Positions 17,884 through 27,197 of a DNA stretch of 64,000 nt are shown in pieces. The DNA comes from an uncultured Cohaesibacter sp. (GTDB lineage Bacteria; Pseudomonadota; Alphaproteobacteria; Rhizobiales; Cohaesibacteraceae): the NCBI RefSeq assembly GCF_963678225.1, contig NZ_OY782764.1:464001-528000 (forward strand), read 5' to 3'. Both the position numbers and the translations under genes were made by a program. Each line of letters starts with the position of its first letter. The stretch's first letter is position 1. Under the pieces are notes generated by a model. That model was not told where the DNA came from. It saw nothing but the letters and a program-made list of their open reading frames with translations, and ran no database searches.

Positions 17884-19383
17884 ATGATGAAATCAGCAAG
17901 GAAATGGGCTGTCGCCTTTTCTATGGCGGCAACGCTTGTAACAGCAGGCTCCACGTCCGCCGCATGGGCTGCACGGGCAGATATCGTGCTGGGCGTCCGG
18001 TTGGAACCACCTCATCTGGACCCAACAGCAGGCGCTGCCGCTGCGATTGACGAAATCACCTATGCCAACATTTTCGAAGGCCTCACGCGCATCGACAAGC
18101 AGGGCGCGGTGAAACCGGCGCTGGCCGAAAGCTGGACCATTTCCGCCGATGGCCTCACCTATGACTTCAAGCTCCATGAGGGTGTAAAATTCCACGACGG
18201 CACCGATTTTGATGCAGAAGACGTGGTCTTCTCGCTCGACCGTGCCCGCGGGGAAGATTCGGTCAACGCGCAGAAAGCCCTGTTCGAGCCTATAGATAGC
18301 GTCGTTGCCAAGGATAAATACACCGTCGAGATGACCCTCAAGCGCCCGACCGGCGCCATGCTCTTCAATCTGGGCTGGGGAGACGCTGCCATGGTGGCCC
18401 CCGAAAGCGCTGAAACCAATAAAACCAACCCGGTGGGCACAGGCCCTTTCAAGCTGGAGAAATGGGTCAAGGGCGATTCTATCACCCTGATCAGGAATGA
18501 CGCCTATTGGGGCCAACCAGCCAAGTTGGAGAAAGCCACCTTCAAGATTGTTGCCGATGCCGCAGCCAGCCTTGCTGCGCTGATGGCAGGCGATGTGGAT
18601 GCCTTCCCGATTTTTCCGGCACCGGAAATGCTGCCACAATTCGAGAATGACTCGCGTTTCAAGGTCGTCATCGGCACCACGGAAGGGGAAACCATTCTGG
18701 CCACCAACAATGGGGTCAAACCTTTTGACGATGTGCGCGTGCGCAAGGCGCTGGCCTATGCCATCAACCGCCAGTCCCTTATCGATGGCGCCATGTTCGG
18801 CTATGGCACCCTTATCGGTTCCCACTTTGCGCCACACAATCCGGCCTATCTCGATCTATCCCACGTCTATGACTATAATCCGGAAAAAGCCAAAGAGCTG
18901 CTGAAGGAAGCCGGTCTGGAAGACGGCTTCAAAGCCCGCCTGTTCCTGCCACCGACCGACTATGCCCGCCGCTCCGGCCTGATCATCGCCTCTGATCTCA
19001 AAAAGGTCGGCATCGAGCTGGAACTGATCAATGTTGAGTGGGCCCAGTGGCTAAGCAACGTCTTCAAGGGCAAGGATTATGATCTGACCATCATCTCGCA
19101 CACCGAACCGATGGATATCGGCATCTATGCCCGCGATGACTATTACTTCAACTATAAAAATGAAGAGTTCAAAGCGATCATCGCCAAGCTCAATGCCACA
19201 GCCGATGAGGCCGAACGCACGGAATTGCTGCATCAGGCCCAGAAAAAACTCAATGACGATGCCGTCAACGGCTTCCTGTTCCAGCTTGCCAAGACCGGCG
19301 TCTGGAACGCCAAGATCAAGGGATTGTGGGCCAATGCCCCTATCCAGGCCAACGATCTGACAGCCGTAGAATGGATGGACTAA
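17884..19383 (+). CDS. ABC importer substrate-binding protein, peptide/nickel family 5
   Basis: A 499-residue periplasmic binding protein. Residues 1-30 form a signal peptide (basic start, hydrophobic AVAFSMAATLVTAGS, cleavage near AWAARA). The mature part shows the family 5 signature YANIFEGLTRIDKQGAVKPA followed by LAESWTISADGLTYDFKLHE, as in DppA, OppA and GsiB. The substrate cannot be read from sequence; dipeptides, oligopeptides, glutathione or opines are options. A hairpin separates it from the two permease genes and the fused ATPase gene that complete the importer. Confidence 0.92.
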   Translation: MMKSARKWAVAFSMAATLVTAGSTSAAWAARADIVLGVRLEPPHLDPTAGAAAAIDEITYANIFEGLTRIDKQGAVKPALAESWTISADGLTYDFKLHEGVKFHDGTDFDAEDVVFSLDRARGEDSVNAQKALFEPIDSVVAKDKYTVEMTLKRPTGAMLFNLGWGDAAMVAPESAETNKTNPVGTGPFKLEKWVKGDSITLIRNDAYWGQPAKLEKATFKIVADAAASLAALMAGDVDAFPIFPAPEMLPQFENDSRFKVVIGTTEGETILATNNGVKPFDDVRVRKALAYAINRQSLIDGAMFGYGTLIGSHFAPHNPAYLDLSHVYDYNPEKAKELLKEAGLEDGFKARLFLPPTDYARRSGLIIASDLKKVGIELELINVEWAQWLSNVFKGKDYDLTIISHTEPMDIGIYARDDYYFNYKNEEFKAIIAKLNATADEAERTELLHQAQKKLNDDAVNGFLFQLAKTGVWNAKIKGLWANAPIQANDLTAVEWMD

Positions 19384-19410
19384 TCAGCGAATTCGGTTTA
19401 AAAGACCTCC

Positions 19411-19444
19411 GGGTATGGCAGCAACCATCTGCCATACCCTTTTT
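19411..19444 (+). terminator. Hairpin with T-run between binding protein and permeases
   Basis: GGGTATGGCAG (19411-19421) and CTGCCATACCC (19429-19439) form an 11-pair stem followed by TTTTT. It looks like an intrinsic terminator, yet the rest of the importer follows 37 bases later, so it probably acts as a partial terminator or a 3' stabiliser that keeps the binding protein in excess. Confidence 0.75.
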
Positions 19445-19480
19445 CGCATCACCATGCCCGGCAGATAGCAGCCCATTGCC

Positions 19481-20437
19481 ATGATCATCTATTCCCTGCG
19501 CCGCCTTGCTTCTCTTTGCGTGACACTCGTGGCAGCTTCTCTTTTCATCTTCGCAGTGATGGAGATATTGCCGGGCGATCCGGCTCAGTTGATTCTTGGC
19601 ATCAACGCGCAGGAAGACACCTTGGCCGCTTTGCGCGAGCAACTGGGCCTCAATTTACCCCTTGCCAGCCGCTACTGGCTCTGGATCTCGGGCATGCTGC
19701 AAGGCGATTTTGGCATCAGCTACACCTATTCTGTGCCGGTCACAGAGCTGATCAGCGAACGGCTGACCATTTCCCTGCCGCTGGCACTGATGGCCCTTGC
19801 ACTTTCCACCTTGATAGCCCTGCCACTGGGTATTCTGGCTGCCAGCAATCACGGTCGCTGGCCGGATGTGAGCCTCATTGGCGCGACACAGATCGGCATC
19901 GCGATCCCCAATTTCTGGTTTGCCATGCTTCTTGTGCTGGTCTTTGCCGTTACCCTGCAATGGTTGCCCTCGGGGGGCTTTCCCGGCTGGGAGGCCGGGC
20001 TTTGGCCCGCAACCAAGGCGCTGTTATTGCCTGCCATTGCCCTTGCTCTGCCGCAGGCATCCATTCTCGTGCGCATCATGCGCTCTTCCATGCTGGAAGT
20101 GTTGCATGAAGATTATATGCGCACCGCTCGCGCCAAGGGCCTCAACCTGCGTCAGACACTGGCGCGCCATGGTCTGCGCAACGCGCTTATTCCGGTGATC
20201 ACCATCATGGGGCTGCAATTCTCATTCCTTCTGGCTGGCACGGTTATCATCGAGAATGTCTTCTCCCTGCCCGGCCTTGGAAGGCTGGTGTTCCAGGCCA
20301 TCAACCAGCGCGACCTCATCACGGTAAAAGCCGTGATCATGCTGCTGGTCGCCACCGTCATACTCGTCAATTTCCTCGTGGACATCACCTATGGCCTGAT
20401 CGATCCGCGCCTTCATCGCAGGCAGGGCAGCCAATGA
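19481..20437 (+). CDS. ABC importer permease, DppB type
   Basis: A 318-residue inner-membrane protein with six predicted helices. The first (RLASLCVTLVAASLFIFAVM) and the MEILPGDPAQLILG stretch are typical of DppB/OppB subunits. The ATPase-contact EAA loop is DYMRTARAKGLNLRQTLARH. It forms the translocation pore with the DppC-type subunit, whose ATG overlaps its stop by four bases, showing translational coupling. Confidence 0.93.
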   Translation: MIIYSLRRLASLCVTLVAASLFIFAVMEILPGDPAQLILGINAQEDTLAALREQLGLNLPLASRYWLWISGMLQGDFGISYTYSVPVTELISERLTISLPLALMALALSTLIALPLGILAASNHGRWPDVSLIGATQIGIAIPNFWFAMLLVLVFAVTLQWLPSGGFPGWEAGLWPATKALLLPAIALALPQASILVRIMRSSMLEVLHEDYMRTARAKGLNLRQTLARHGLRNALIPVITIMGLQFSFLLAGTVIIENVFSLPGLGRLVFQAINQRDLITVKAVIMLLVATVILVNFLVDITYGLIDPRLHRRQGSQ

Positions 20438-21333
20438 CCAAGCCGCATCTCTTCTCAACGGACGCCCATAAATATCGCAGCTTCCTTGCCAAGGGCCTGC
20501 ATTCGCCTTCCTTTGTCATCGGCGGCGCGATCACTCTGTTCTTTGTGGTGCTTGCGCTTGTCTCCTTTGTCTGGACGCCCCATGACGCGCTTTCGGTCAA
20601 TATCGCCGAGCGCCTCAAGCCAATCAGTGCCACCTATTGGCTCGGCACGGATCATTATGGCCATGATCTCTTTTCCATGATCATGCTGGGCGCCCGCAAC
20701 TCCATCGCCGTAGCGCTGGTTGCAGTAGGCATCGGCGCCTGCCTCGGGGTGCCCTTAGGCTGTTGGGCAGCGGCAAAAGGCGGCTGGCTGGACGAAGCCA
20801 TTATGCGCACGGGCGACTTCATATTCGCCTTTCCGGCCATCATCTCGGCCATCATGATCACCGCTCTGGCAGGCCCCGGCGCCATCAACGCCATTGTCGC
20901 CATCGGCATCTTCAACATTCCGGTCTTTGCCCGCCTTGCCCGCGGTGCGGCACTGAGCCTATGGACGCGTGAATTCATTCTCGCCGCCCGCCTTTCCGGC
21001 AAGGGCTCGGTGCGCATCACCATTGAGCATATCCTGCCCAACATCGCCAACCTGCTGATCGTGCAGGGAACCATCCAGTTCTCACTGGGCATTCTGGCTG
21101 AAGCCGGGCTTTCCTATGTGGGCCTTGGCACCCAACCCCCCATGCCCAGTTGGGGGCAGATGCTCTCGGAAGCTCAGACATGGCTGATGATGGCCCCGCA
21201 ACTGGCGATCATCCCCGGCATGGCAATCATTCTCACGGTTCTGGGCCTCAATCTTCTGGGCGATGGCCTGCGCGACATGCTCGACCCGAAGATCCGTTCA
21301 AGCCTCGACATTGGCGGGAGCAAAGCATCATGA
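20434..21333 (+). CDS. ABC importer permease, DppC type
   Basis: A 299-residue inner-membrane subunit. After an N-terminal cytoplasmic segment and first helix (FVIGGAITLFFVVLALVSFV) comes the periplasmic YWLGTDHYGHDLFSMIMLGA motif that marks DppC/OppC proteins, then five further helices. The EAA loop is EFILAARLSGKGSVRITIEH. It overlaps both neighbours by four bases (ATGA), so the three inner-membrane components are translated in a coupled fashion. Confidence 0.93.
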   Translation: MTKPHLFSTDAHKYRSFLAKGLHSPSFVIGGAITLFFVVLALVSFVWTPHDALSVNIAERLKPISATYWLGTDHYGHDLFSMIMLGARNSIAVALVAVGIGACLGVPLGCWAAAKGGWLDEAIMRTGDFIFAFPAIISAIMITALAGPGAINAIVAIGIFNIPVFARLARGAALSLWTREFILAARLSGKGSVRITIEHILPNIANLLIVQGTIQFSLGILAEAGLSYVGLGTQPPMPSWGQMLSEAQTWLMMAPQLAIIPGMAIILTVLGLNLLGDGLRDMLDPKIRSSLDIGGSKAS

Positions 21334-22979
21334 GCCTGCTCACGTTGGAAAATGTCAGCCTCACCATTGGTGACAAGCCAATATTGAAGGATATCTCCTT
21401 CTCGTTGGAGCGGGGCCAATGTCTCGGGCTCGTGGGCGAATCCGGCTCGGGCAAGAGCCTGACAGCCCTTTCCATCATGCAGCTTCTGCCGCGCCAGAGC
21501 CAGCTTTCAGGCGCCATCCATCTGGCGGAGACCAATCTAGCCCATCTCTCCGAGCGGCAGTTGTGCAATTGGCGCGGCAACCGCATGGGCATGATCTTTC
21601 AGGAACCCATGACCGCGCTCAATCCGCTAAAAGCCATTGGTGCGCAAGTGGAAGAATGCATCCTCCAGCACAGCTCGGTCACCCGCCATGAAGCGCAGGA
21701 GCAGGCCAAAAGCCAGCTGCTACGTGTTGGCCTCCACCCCGAGCATGTCGCACCGGATCGCTTTCCCCATCAGCTCTCGGGCGGGCAACGCCAGCGCGTT
21801 GTCATTGCCATGGCCATCGCCATGAAACCGGACCTCATCATCGCCGATGAGCCGACCACAGCGCTCGACGTCACCTCACAGGCCGAAATCCTGCAACTGC
21901 TCAAGGCCCTCATGGCCGAAGACCATTCCGCCTTGATGCTCATCTCCCATGATCTCGCGGTGGTCGCTGAGATGGCCAACTCGATAGCCATCATGAAAAA
22001 GGGTGCCATCGTCGAACAAGGCCCACTACCGGGATTGTTCGACACCCTCAGCCACCCCTATAGCAAACGCCTGTTCGAGGCTTCGACCCATCAGCCCGAA
22101 CGGCAAAAGCCTCCCATTTTCAGCGATGACCCGAGCCTTGCGCAAACGGCCCCCGTGCTTTCCGCCAGCACAGTCGTGCGCACCTACCCCCTGCCGCGCC
22201 AGTTCCCCTATCTTGAGCGCCGCAGCACGCGCGCCGTGGATGGCGTAGACCTGACGATCCACAAGGGCCAGAGCATCGGCCTCGTGGGCGAATCCGGCTG
22301 TGGCAAATCCACTCTCGCCCGCACATTGCTCGGACTGGAAGCACCACAAGAGGGCAACATCCGTATTGGTTGGCACGATCCCTACTCCGCCAACAAGACC
22401 GACTTACGGCAGGTGCGTCGGGATATCCAGATCGTCTTTCAAGACCCGAACGGCTCTTTCAATCCACGCCACAAGATCGGCCGCTCCATTGCCGAACCGC
22501 TCTATCTGTTTCAGAAGGAAGTGAACCGCGACGAGCGCGACGAACGCATCGCCACCAGCCTCACGCAGGTGGGCCTGGCGCCGGAAGACGCGGAAAAATT
22601 CCCCCATGAATTCTCCGGAGGCGAACGCCAGCGCATCGCCATCGCCCGGGCGCTCATCACCCGTCCCCGCATCATCATCGCCGATGAGCCCGTCTCGGCC
22701 CTCGACGTCTCCATCCGCGCCCAAATTCTGGATCTTTTCACCGACTTGCGTGACCGGCTGGACCTTGCCTATCTGTTCATCAGCCACGATCTCTCCGTTG
22801 TCCGCTCAGTAACGGACGAAGTCATGGTCATGTATCGCGGCAAGATCATCGAGCGCGGCCGCACCGAAACCATTTTCAACGCGCCCCAAGAGCCCTACAC
22901 CCAAGCCCTCATCAACGCCGCCCCCGACCTGCAAAAAACCATTGCAAGACGAAGGGCCGTGACAGAAGAGCCCAACTGA
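21330..22979 (+). CDS. ABC importer ATPase with two fused nucleotide-binding domains (DppD-DppF)
   Basis: A 549-residue protein holding two ATPase domains in one chain. Domain 1: Walker A GESGSGKS near residue 38, signature LSGGQRQRV, Walker [13 protein letters not shown]. Domain 2: Walker A GESGCGKS, signature [12 protein letters not shown], Walker [14 protein letters not shown]. The DppD and DppF subunits are usually separate; the fused form occurs in GsiA and YejF-type importers, so those substrates (glutathione, microcin-like peptides) deserve thought. The ATG at 21330 overlaps the permease stop by four bases; a longer open frame upstream is a shadow of the permease gene. Confidence 0.93.
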   Translation: MSLLTLENVSLTIGDKPILKDISFSLERGQCLGLVGESGSGKSLTALSIMQLLPRQSQLSGAIHLAETNLAHLSERQLCNWRGNRMGMIFQEPMTALNPLKAIGAQVEECILQHSSVTRHEAQEQAKSQLLRVGLHPEHVAPDRFPHQLSGGQRQRVVIAMAIAMKPDLIIADEPTTALDVTSQAEILQLLKALMAEDHSALMLISHDLAVVAEMANSIAIMKKGAIVEQGPLPGLFDTLSHPYSKRLFEASTHQPERQKPPIFSDDPSLAQTAPVLSASTVVRTYPLPRQFPYLERRSTRAVDGVDLTIHKGQSIGLVGESGCGKSTLARTLLGLEAPQEGNIRIGWHDPYSANKTDLRQVRRDIQIVFQDPNGSFNPRHKIGRSIAEPLYLFQKEVNRDERDERIATSLTQVGLAPEDAEKFPHEFSGGERQRIAIARALITRPRIIIADEPVSALDVSIRAQILDLFTDLRDRLDLAYLFISHDLSVVRSVTDEVMVMYRGKIIERGRTETIFNAPQEPYTQALINAAPDLQKTIARRRAVTEEPN

Positions 22980-23134
22980 GAACACGCCATGTCAGCTTTG
23001 CGGACAAGGACGAAACCGCTCTCGCGGTATTGGTGCTCGCTGCGTTTTTTGTGCCTCATTCTGATTGCTGATTTTATAGATGATCCTGTCTGTCGTTGAA
23101 TTGGGTTTTCTCAACCCAGCGACAGGAGATCTTC

Positions 23135-24007
23135 ATGTCCAATCAACATATGCCGGTACTTCGCCTTCGTTTTCTCGAAGATATGCGTATCAAGGGTTTG
23201 ATGCCCAAGACACAGACGATGTATCTGAGGGCCATGCGGGAGTTCACACGCTTCCTGGGTCATTCACCCGACAGTGCGACACCTGAAGAATTGCGGGCTT
23301 TCCAGCTTGATATGAAGGATCACGGTATCGGGGCTGCAACCTATAACAATCGGCTGACAGTGTTGAGCTTTTTCTTTTCGATCACTTGCCCGCGCCCCGA
23401 GATGAAGCGACACATGCGTTATCAGAGAATGGCCAAGAAAATACCCGTTGTATTGAGCGTTGAAGAAGTCGCAGCCATTCTGGAAGCGGCCCCTGGACCT
23501 GGCTTGAAGTATCGCGCGGCATTCAGCGTGGCCTATGGTGGAGGTCTACGAGCGAGCGAAGTCGCCCATCTCAAGATCAGTGATATTGACAGTGACCGGA
23601 TGCTGATCCGGATTGAGCAAGGTAAGGGCCGCAAGGATCGACAAGTTATGTTGTCTTCGAGCCTGCTTGAACTCTTGCGAGATTATTATCGGGAAGCCCG
23701 GCCGAGGGGGTGGCTGTTTCCCGGTCGTAGCCGCATCGATCCCATCTCGACCCGGCAATTCAACCGGGCTTTTGGCGTTGCCTGCAATTTTGCGGGTATC
23801 AGCAAGAAGGCCTCACCCCATACCCTGCGACATAGCTTTGCCACGCATTTGCTGGAAGGCGGGACAGACATCCGGGTGATCCAGGTTCTTCTCGGGCATG
23901 CCAAGCTGGAAACCACCACTATTTATACCAAGGTGGCAACGAAGACGATCCAGGAGGTGACCAGTCCTCTTGATCTGCTGGTGCTCCGCAAGGGTGGTTC
24001 CGGTTAA
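23135..24007 (+). CDS. Tyrosine recombinase of an IS91-group element
   Basis: A 290-residue XerC/D-like recombinase. An N-terminal SAM-like core-binding domain (about 10-95) precedes the catalytic domain. The first catalytic arginine is in YGGGLRASEVAHL, the lysine in EQGKGRKDRQV, the HxxR motif in SPHTLRHSFATHLL, the second histidine in LLGHAKLETT and the nucleophilic tyrosine in TTIYTKVAT. All catalytic residues are present, so it may be active although its transposase partner is not. AGGAG at 23124-23128 supports the start at 23135 rather than an ATG 13 codons upstream. Confidence 0.9.
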   Translation: MSNQHMPVLRLRFLEDMRIKGLMPKTQTMYLRAMREFTRFLGHSPDSATPEELRAFQLDMKDHGIGAATYNNRLTVLSFFFSITCPRPEMKRHMRYQRMAKKIPVVLSVEEVAAILEAAPGPGLKYRAAFSVAYGGGLRASEVAHLKISDIDSDRMLIRIEQGKGRKDRQVMLSSSLLELLRDYYREARPRGWLFPGRSRIDPISTRQFNRAFGVACNFAGISKKASPHTLRHSFATHLLEGGTDIRVIQVLLGHAKLETTTIYTKVATKTIQEVTSPLDLLVLRKGGSG

Positions 24008-24018
24008 GGCCAGCCATC

Positions 24019-25180
24019 ATGTCCCGCTCGGGACTAGAAGTTGCGGATATCTTTCGCGCTCATGGTCCTCACTATCGCCGTGTTCATGCAGGCCATCTGT
24101 CACTTACCCAGCTTAAGGTGATGTCTGCCATTGAGGCTTGCCGAACCGCTGCCCTTGGTGGCCATGTCGTGGCATGTGACAAGTGTAATCACCTGCATAT
24201 CGCATATAATTCCTGCCGCAATCGGCATTGCCCTAAATGTCAGGGCGTTGCCGCGCGGGAGTGGATGACTTCGCGCATCAAGGACTTGCTTCCAGTCGAA
24301 TACTTCCATGTGGTCTTCACATTGCCATCACTGGTGGCCGACATCGCCTACCAAAACAAGGCTATTGTCTATGGCCTCTTGTTCAAAGCATCTGGGATCA
24401 CGGATTGGCATGACGAGTGTGCTGCACACTTGGGGTTCCGCCATGACGCATCATCCTCATGTCCATGTCATCGTGCCGGGCGGCGGTTTGTCACCCGATG
24501 GCAAGAGGTGGATATCCTGTCGCTCAGGCTTCTTCCTGCCGGTTAGAGTTTTGTCCCGATTGTTCCGCCGCCTGTTCCTTGAAGGATTGATGCGCCTTTA
24601 CAAGGCTGACAAGCTGGCTTTCTTCGGTACACTGGCAAGTCTGTCTAATCCGGACAGCTTTGCAGCCTATCTTGCCCCGCTGCGCAAGACCGAATGGGTG
24701 GTCTATGCCAAGCCTCCCTTCGGCGGCCCAGAGGCAGTGCTAGCCTATCTCAGCCGTTATACGCATCGTATTGCAATCTCGAACAGCCGCCTGATCAGTG
24801 CCAACGCCGCTACTGTCACCTTCAAATGGAAAGACTACCGCATCAAGCGTGATGATCGGTTGAAAGTCATGTCCTTACCGACGGACGAGTTCATTCGCCG
24901 TTTTCTGATCCATGTCCTGCCCTCCGGCTTCCATCGCATTCGCCACACAGGCTTTCTTGCTAATGGCATAAGGCGTGCGCGGATCAAAACCATCAGGCTG
25001 TTGCTCCATGCAGAACCAAATGATGGCCAGGTGGAGAACGTCAGCCAAGAAGAAGAGTGTGAAAGACAAAGCTCAAACTGGCATTGTCCCGAATGCGGTG
25101 GAACGATGCGTGTCATTGAAATCTTTGCGCGAGGACAATTGCCAAGATCCCGTGCTCCGCCATGGAAGGATGCTGCATGA
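24019..25180 (+). pseudogene. IS91-family transposase, frameshifted by an internal deletion
   Basis: The N-terminal zinc-binding domain is intact in frame 1 from 24019 (VVACDKCNHLHIAYNSCRNR then HCPKCQ). Frame 1 loses homology after GLLFKAS near 24390 and stops at 24546. Frame 2 takes over at KHLGSRIGMTSVLHTWGSAM and continues through the HHPHVHVIVPGGG metal-binding motif and the tyrosine region YLSRYTHRIAISN to the stop at 25180. Compared with the family as I recall it, about 13 residues between FKAS and KHLG are missing, with AAGCA at the junction (24386-24390) as possible microhomology. A functional full-length transposase cannot be made. Confidence 0.85.
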
Positions 25181-25591
25181 TGGACCAATCATACCCGGCC
25201 TTGCTGTTGCGAGGCTCCGGACAAATCAATGCGTCCTGTCATCAAGAAATACGGCTGGTGCGCACCGCAAATGTGAAAATGAAACGCCATTCGACAATAT
25301 CTGGCCTGAAAAACAGGCTGGAAGGCTCCCTTCGCCAACAGATCGGAGCCACAAAGGCACCATTCATCGCAAATCCCTAGCTAACTATCCCCATAGAAAA
25401 ACCAACCCGCGCTTTCCTCCTTGTCAGATTTATCGCCGCTGGATGACACGCATCCAGCTGCAACAAACCTTGGACGAAGCGAACATTTTGAGAGATCCCT
25501 CCAAAGTGGTGAAAAAATATAGTTTGCTGATGGTTGTTGTGTCTCATGATGATATCATCAAGTACTGCCGGTCACATTTTGCGAGGCGATC
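25181..25591. other. Region between IS91 transposase and TPR gene
   Basis: No credible gene. The first part, to roughly 25440, probably belongs to the right end of the insertion element. The remainder is more AT-rich and must hold the promoter of the TPR gene; an open frame crossing it in another phase has no recognised domain. Confidence 0.4.
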
Positions 25592-27004
25592 ATGAAACTA
25601 ATACTGGTTGTTGCTCTCCTTCTGGCGACATCACCTGCTCTCGCATGTTCGGAGGTGTCCGTTTCTCTTTCGAATAATATGTCGGCTAGCACCTGTTCTT
25701 TGGTGCTTGAAGATGGTTCAGGTCCTCTGTCGACTATATGTGATCATAACACCTATAGACTGGGTGCTTCAGATGCCGAGAGGCTGAATTTTGCCTCGGC
25801 AGCAGAACGTTTGGCCCCAAAGCTTGAAGATAATAATTGCAGAAAGGAAGCTGAAATTTTCTATCGCCAGATTCTGAAAATACGCAAAAGCGTTTGGGGA
25901 GACATGCATCTGGACGTAGCAAGAAGCTATAAAAATTTAGCACGACATCTGAGTAGATGGGGGGGAATGGCTGAAGCGGCGGAATTTCATGCACGGGGTG
26001 TAAAGATCGCTGAGCAGCTTTTAGGGGACAATGACCTAGAACTGGCAACCTATCTGAGCGCTTACGCCTTCAATCAGAGACATCTGGGGCATTTCGCTAA
26101 GGCAAAGACCCTGTATCGCAAGGCGATTGCTATACAGCATCGAGCTCTTGGTAAAGACCATTCCGAAATCGTCAAGAACTATCTAGGTCTAGCGATGTGT
26201 CTGGAAGCATTGGGAAATTACAAGGAGGCTGAACAGCTTTATCGAAGGGGGATAAAACTGCACCCACTAGAAACTGACCTCGATCACAGCGAATTACTGA
26301 TTGTTTACCAAGAGCTATCGAACACTCTCAATAAACAAGAACGCTATGAAGAAGCAGAGCCAATACTTCGGCAGGTGATTGATCTTTATATACAAAAGCT
26401 CGGCTATCACCATCCCAACCTTCCAACGGCTTATTTCTATCTAGCACAAAGCCTCAATGGGCAGGAGCGATACGAAGACGCTGAGCCATTCTATCGCAAT
26501 GCGCTTATGAAAGCGGAAATGCTTTCGGAGTGGGGGCATTTCGAGATGGATATCTACTATAGTGGCCTTGCCTACAATTTGTCCAAACGTGGATTGGACG
26601 AAGAAGCCGAACCGCTGTTTCACAAAGCGCTTGACATTATGGAAAAGAACCCGGGTACGAATGACCGTAACCTAGCAAAGACCTATAATAACCTAGCGTA
26701 CACTTTGAATGAACTGGAACGTTATAGCGAGGCAACCCCATTCCTTCAAAAAGCGATTGATATATTTGAGCGTACAGAGGGAGCCAATCATTCTCTAACT
26801 GCTGCTGGCTACAACAATCTGGCTCACAATTTCGAGAAGCTGAGACAATTTGAAGAAGCGGAACAGCTCTATCGCAAAGCGCTATCTATAGAAGAACGAT
26901 CATACGGAAAGAATCATACAGAAACCAAGCGGATCGCGAAAAATCTGGAGAATTTTCTTGCCCGGAAATCCGAAAGGGAAGCCAGGCAAGTGGAGGCAAA
27001 TTAG
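25592..27004 (+). CDS. Exported tetratricopeptide-repeat protein
   Basis: A 470-residue protein with an N-terminal signal peptide (MKLILVVALLLATSPALAC); the cysteine at 19 follows A-L-A, an imperfect lipobox, so periplasmic or lipoprotein location are both possible. From about residue 85 to 455 there are eight or nine 42-residue TPR units of the kinesin-light-chain type, for example YNNLAYTLNELERYSEATPF and YNNLAHNFEKLRQFEEAEQL. Such arrays bind other proteins; no catalytic domain is present. Codon use and composition look more AT-rich than the flanks, and the gene adjoins an insertion element, so acquisition by transfer is plausible. Function unknown. Confidence 0.85.
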   Translation: MKLILVVALLLATSPALACSEVSVSLSNNMSASTCSLVLEDGSGPLSTICDHNTYRLGASDAERLNFASAAERLAPKLEDNNCRKEAEIFYRQILKIRKSVWGDMHLDVARSYKNLARHLSRWGGMAEAAEFHARGVKIAEQLLGDNDLELATYLSAYAFNQRHLGHFAKAKTLYRKAIAIQHRALGKDHSEIVKNYLGLAMCLEALGNYKEAEQLYRRGIKLHPLETDLDHSELLIVYQELSNTLNKQERYEEAEPILRQVIDLYIQKLGYHHPNLPTAYFYLAQSLNGQERYEDAEPFYRNALMKAEMLSEWGHFEMDIYYSGLAYNLSKRGLDEEAEPLFHKALDIMEKNPGTNDRNLAKTYNNLAYTLNELERYSEATPFLQKAIDIFERTEGANHSLTAAGYNNLAHNFEKLRQFEEAEQLYRKALSIEERSYGKNHTETKRIAKNLENFLARKSEREARQVEAN

Positions 27005-27120
27005 GTTGGTTCACATGTGCTTTATCCGCCAGATTTTTGCGCCTGATTTTGCAATACACAGAGTTACAGTATATCTTTTTCAACGTCCACCTTGCGCACA
27101 CAATCTGCCCTCCACCCAAA

Positions 27121-27153
27121 AAACAACAAAACCCGCCGGATTACTCCGACGGG
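27121..27153 (-). terminator. Rho-independent terminator of pgi
   Basis: On the minus strand CCCGTCGGA pairs with TCCGGCGGG around GTAA and is followed by TTTTG and more T residues. It begins about 45 bases after the pgi stop. Confidence 0.85.
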
Positions 27154-27197
27154 CTGGATCGTTATTGCGCTCAAAGCGTTGTTGCACCATTTAGCGC

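Larger units (their letters stand above)
23080..25440 (+). mobile_element. IS91-group insertion element, inactive; ends not determined
   Basis: A tyrosine recombinase gene is followed after 11 bases by a transposase gene of the IS91 (Y2, rolling-circle) family, the paired arrangement seen in one branch of that family. IS91 elements lack inverted repeats and do not duplicate their target, so the ends given are approximate: the left side falls in 22980-23134, where a small hairpin (TGGGTT at 23102, AACCCA at 23113) precedes the first gene, and the right side after 25180. The transposase is broken. Confidence 0.7.

Noticed and set aside
17893-18837. 314-codon open frame antisense to the ABC binding protein
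   Set aside because: Shadow of a clear family 5 binding protein; no start signals.
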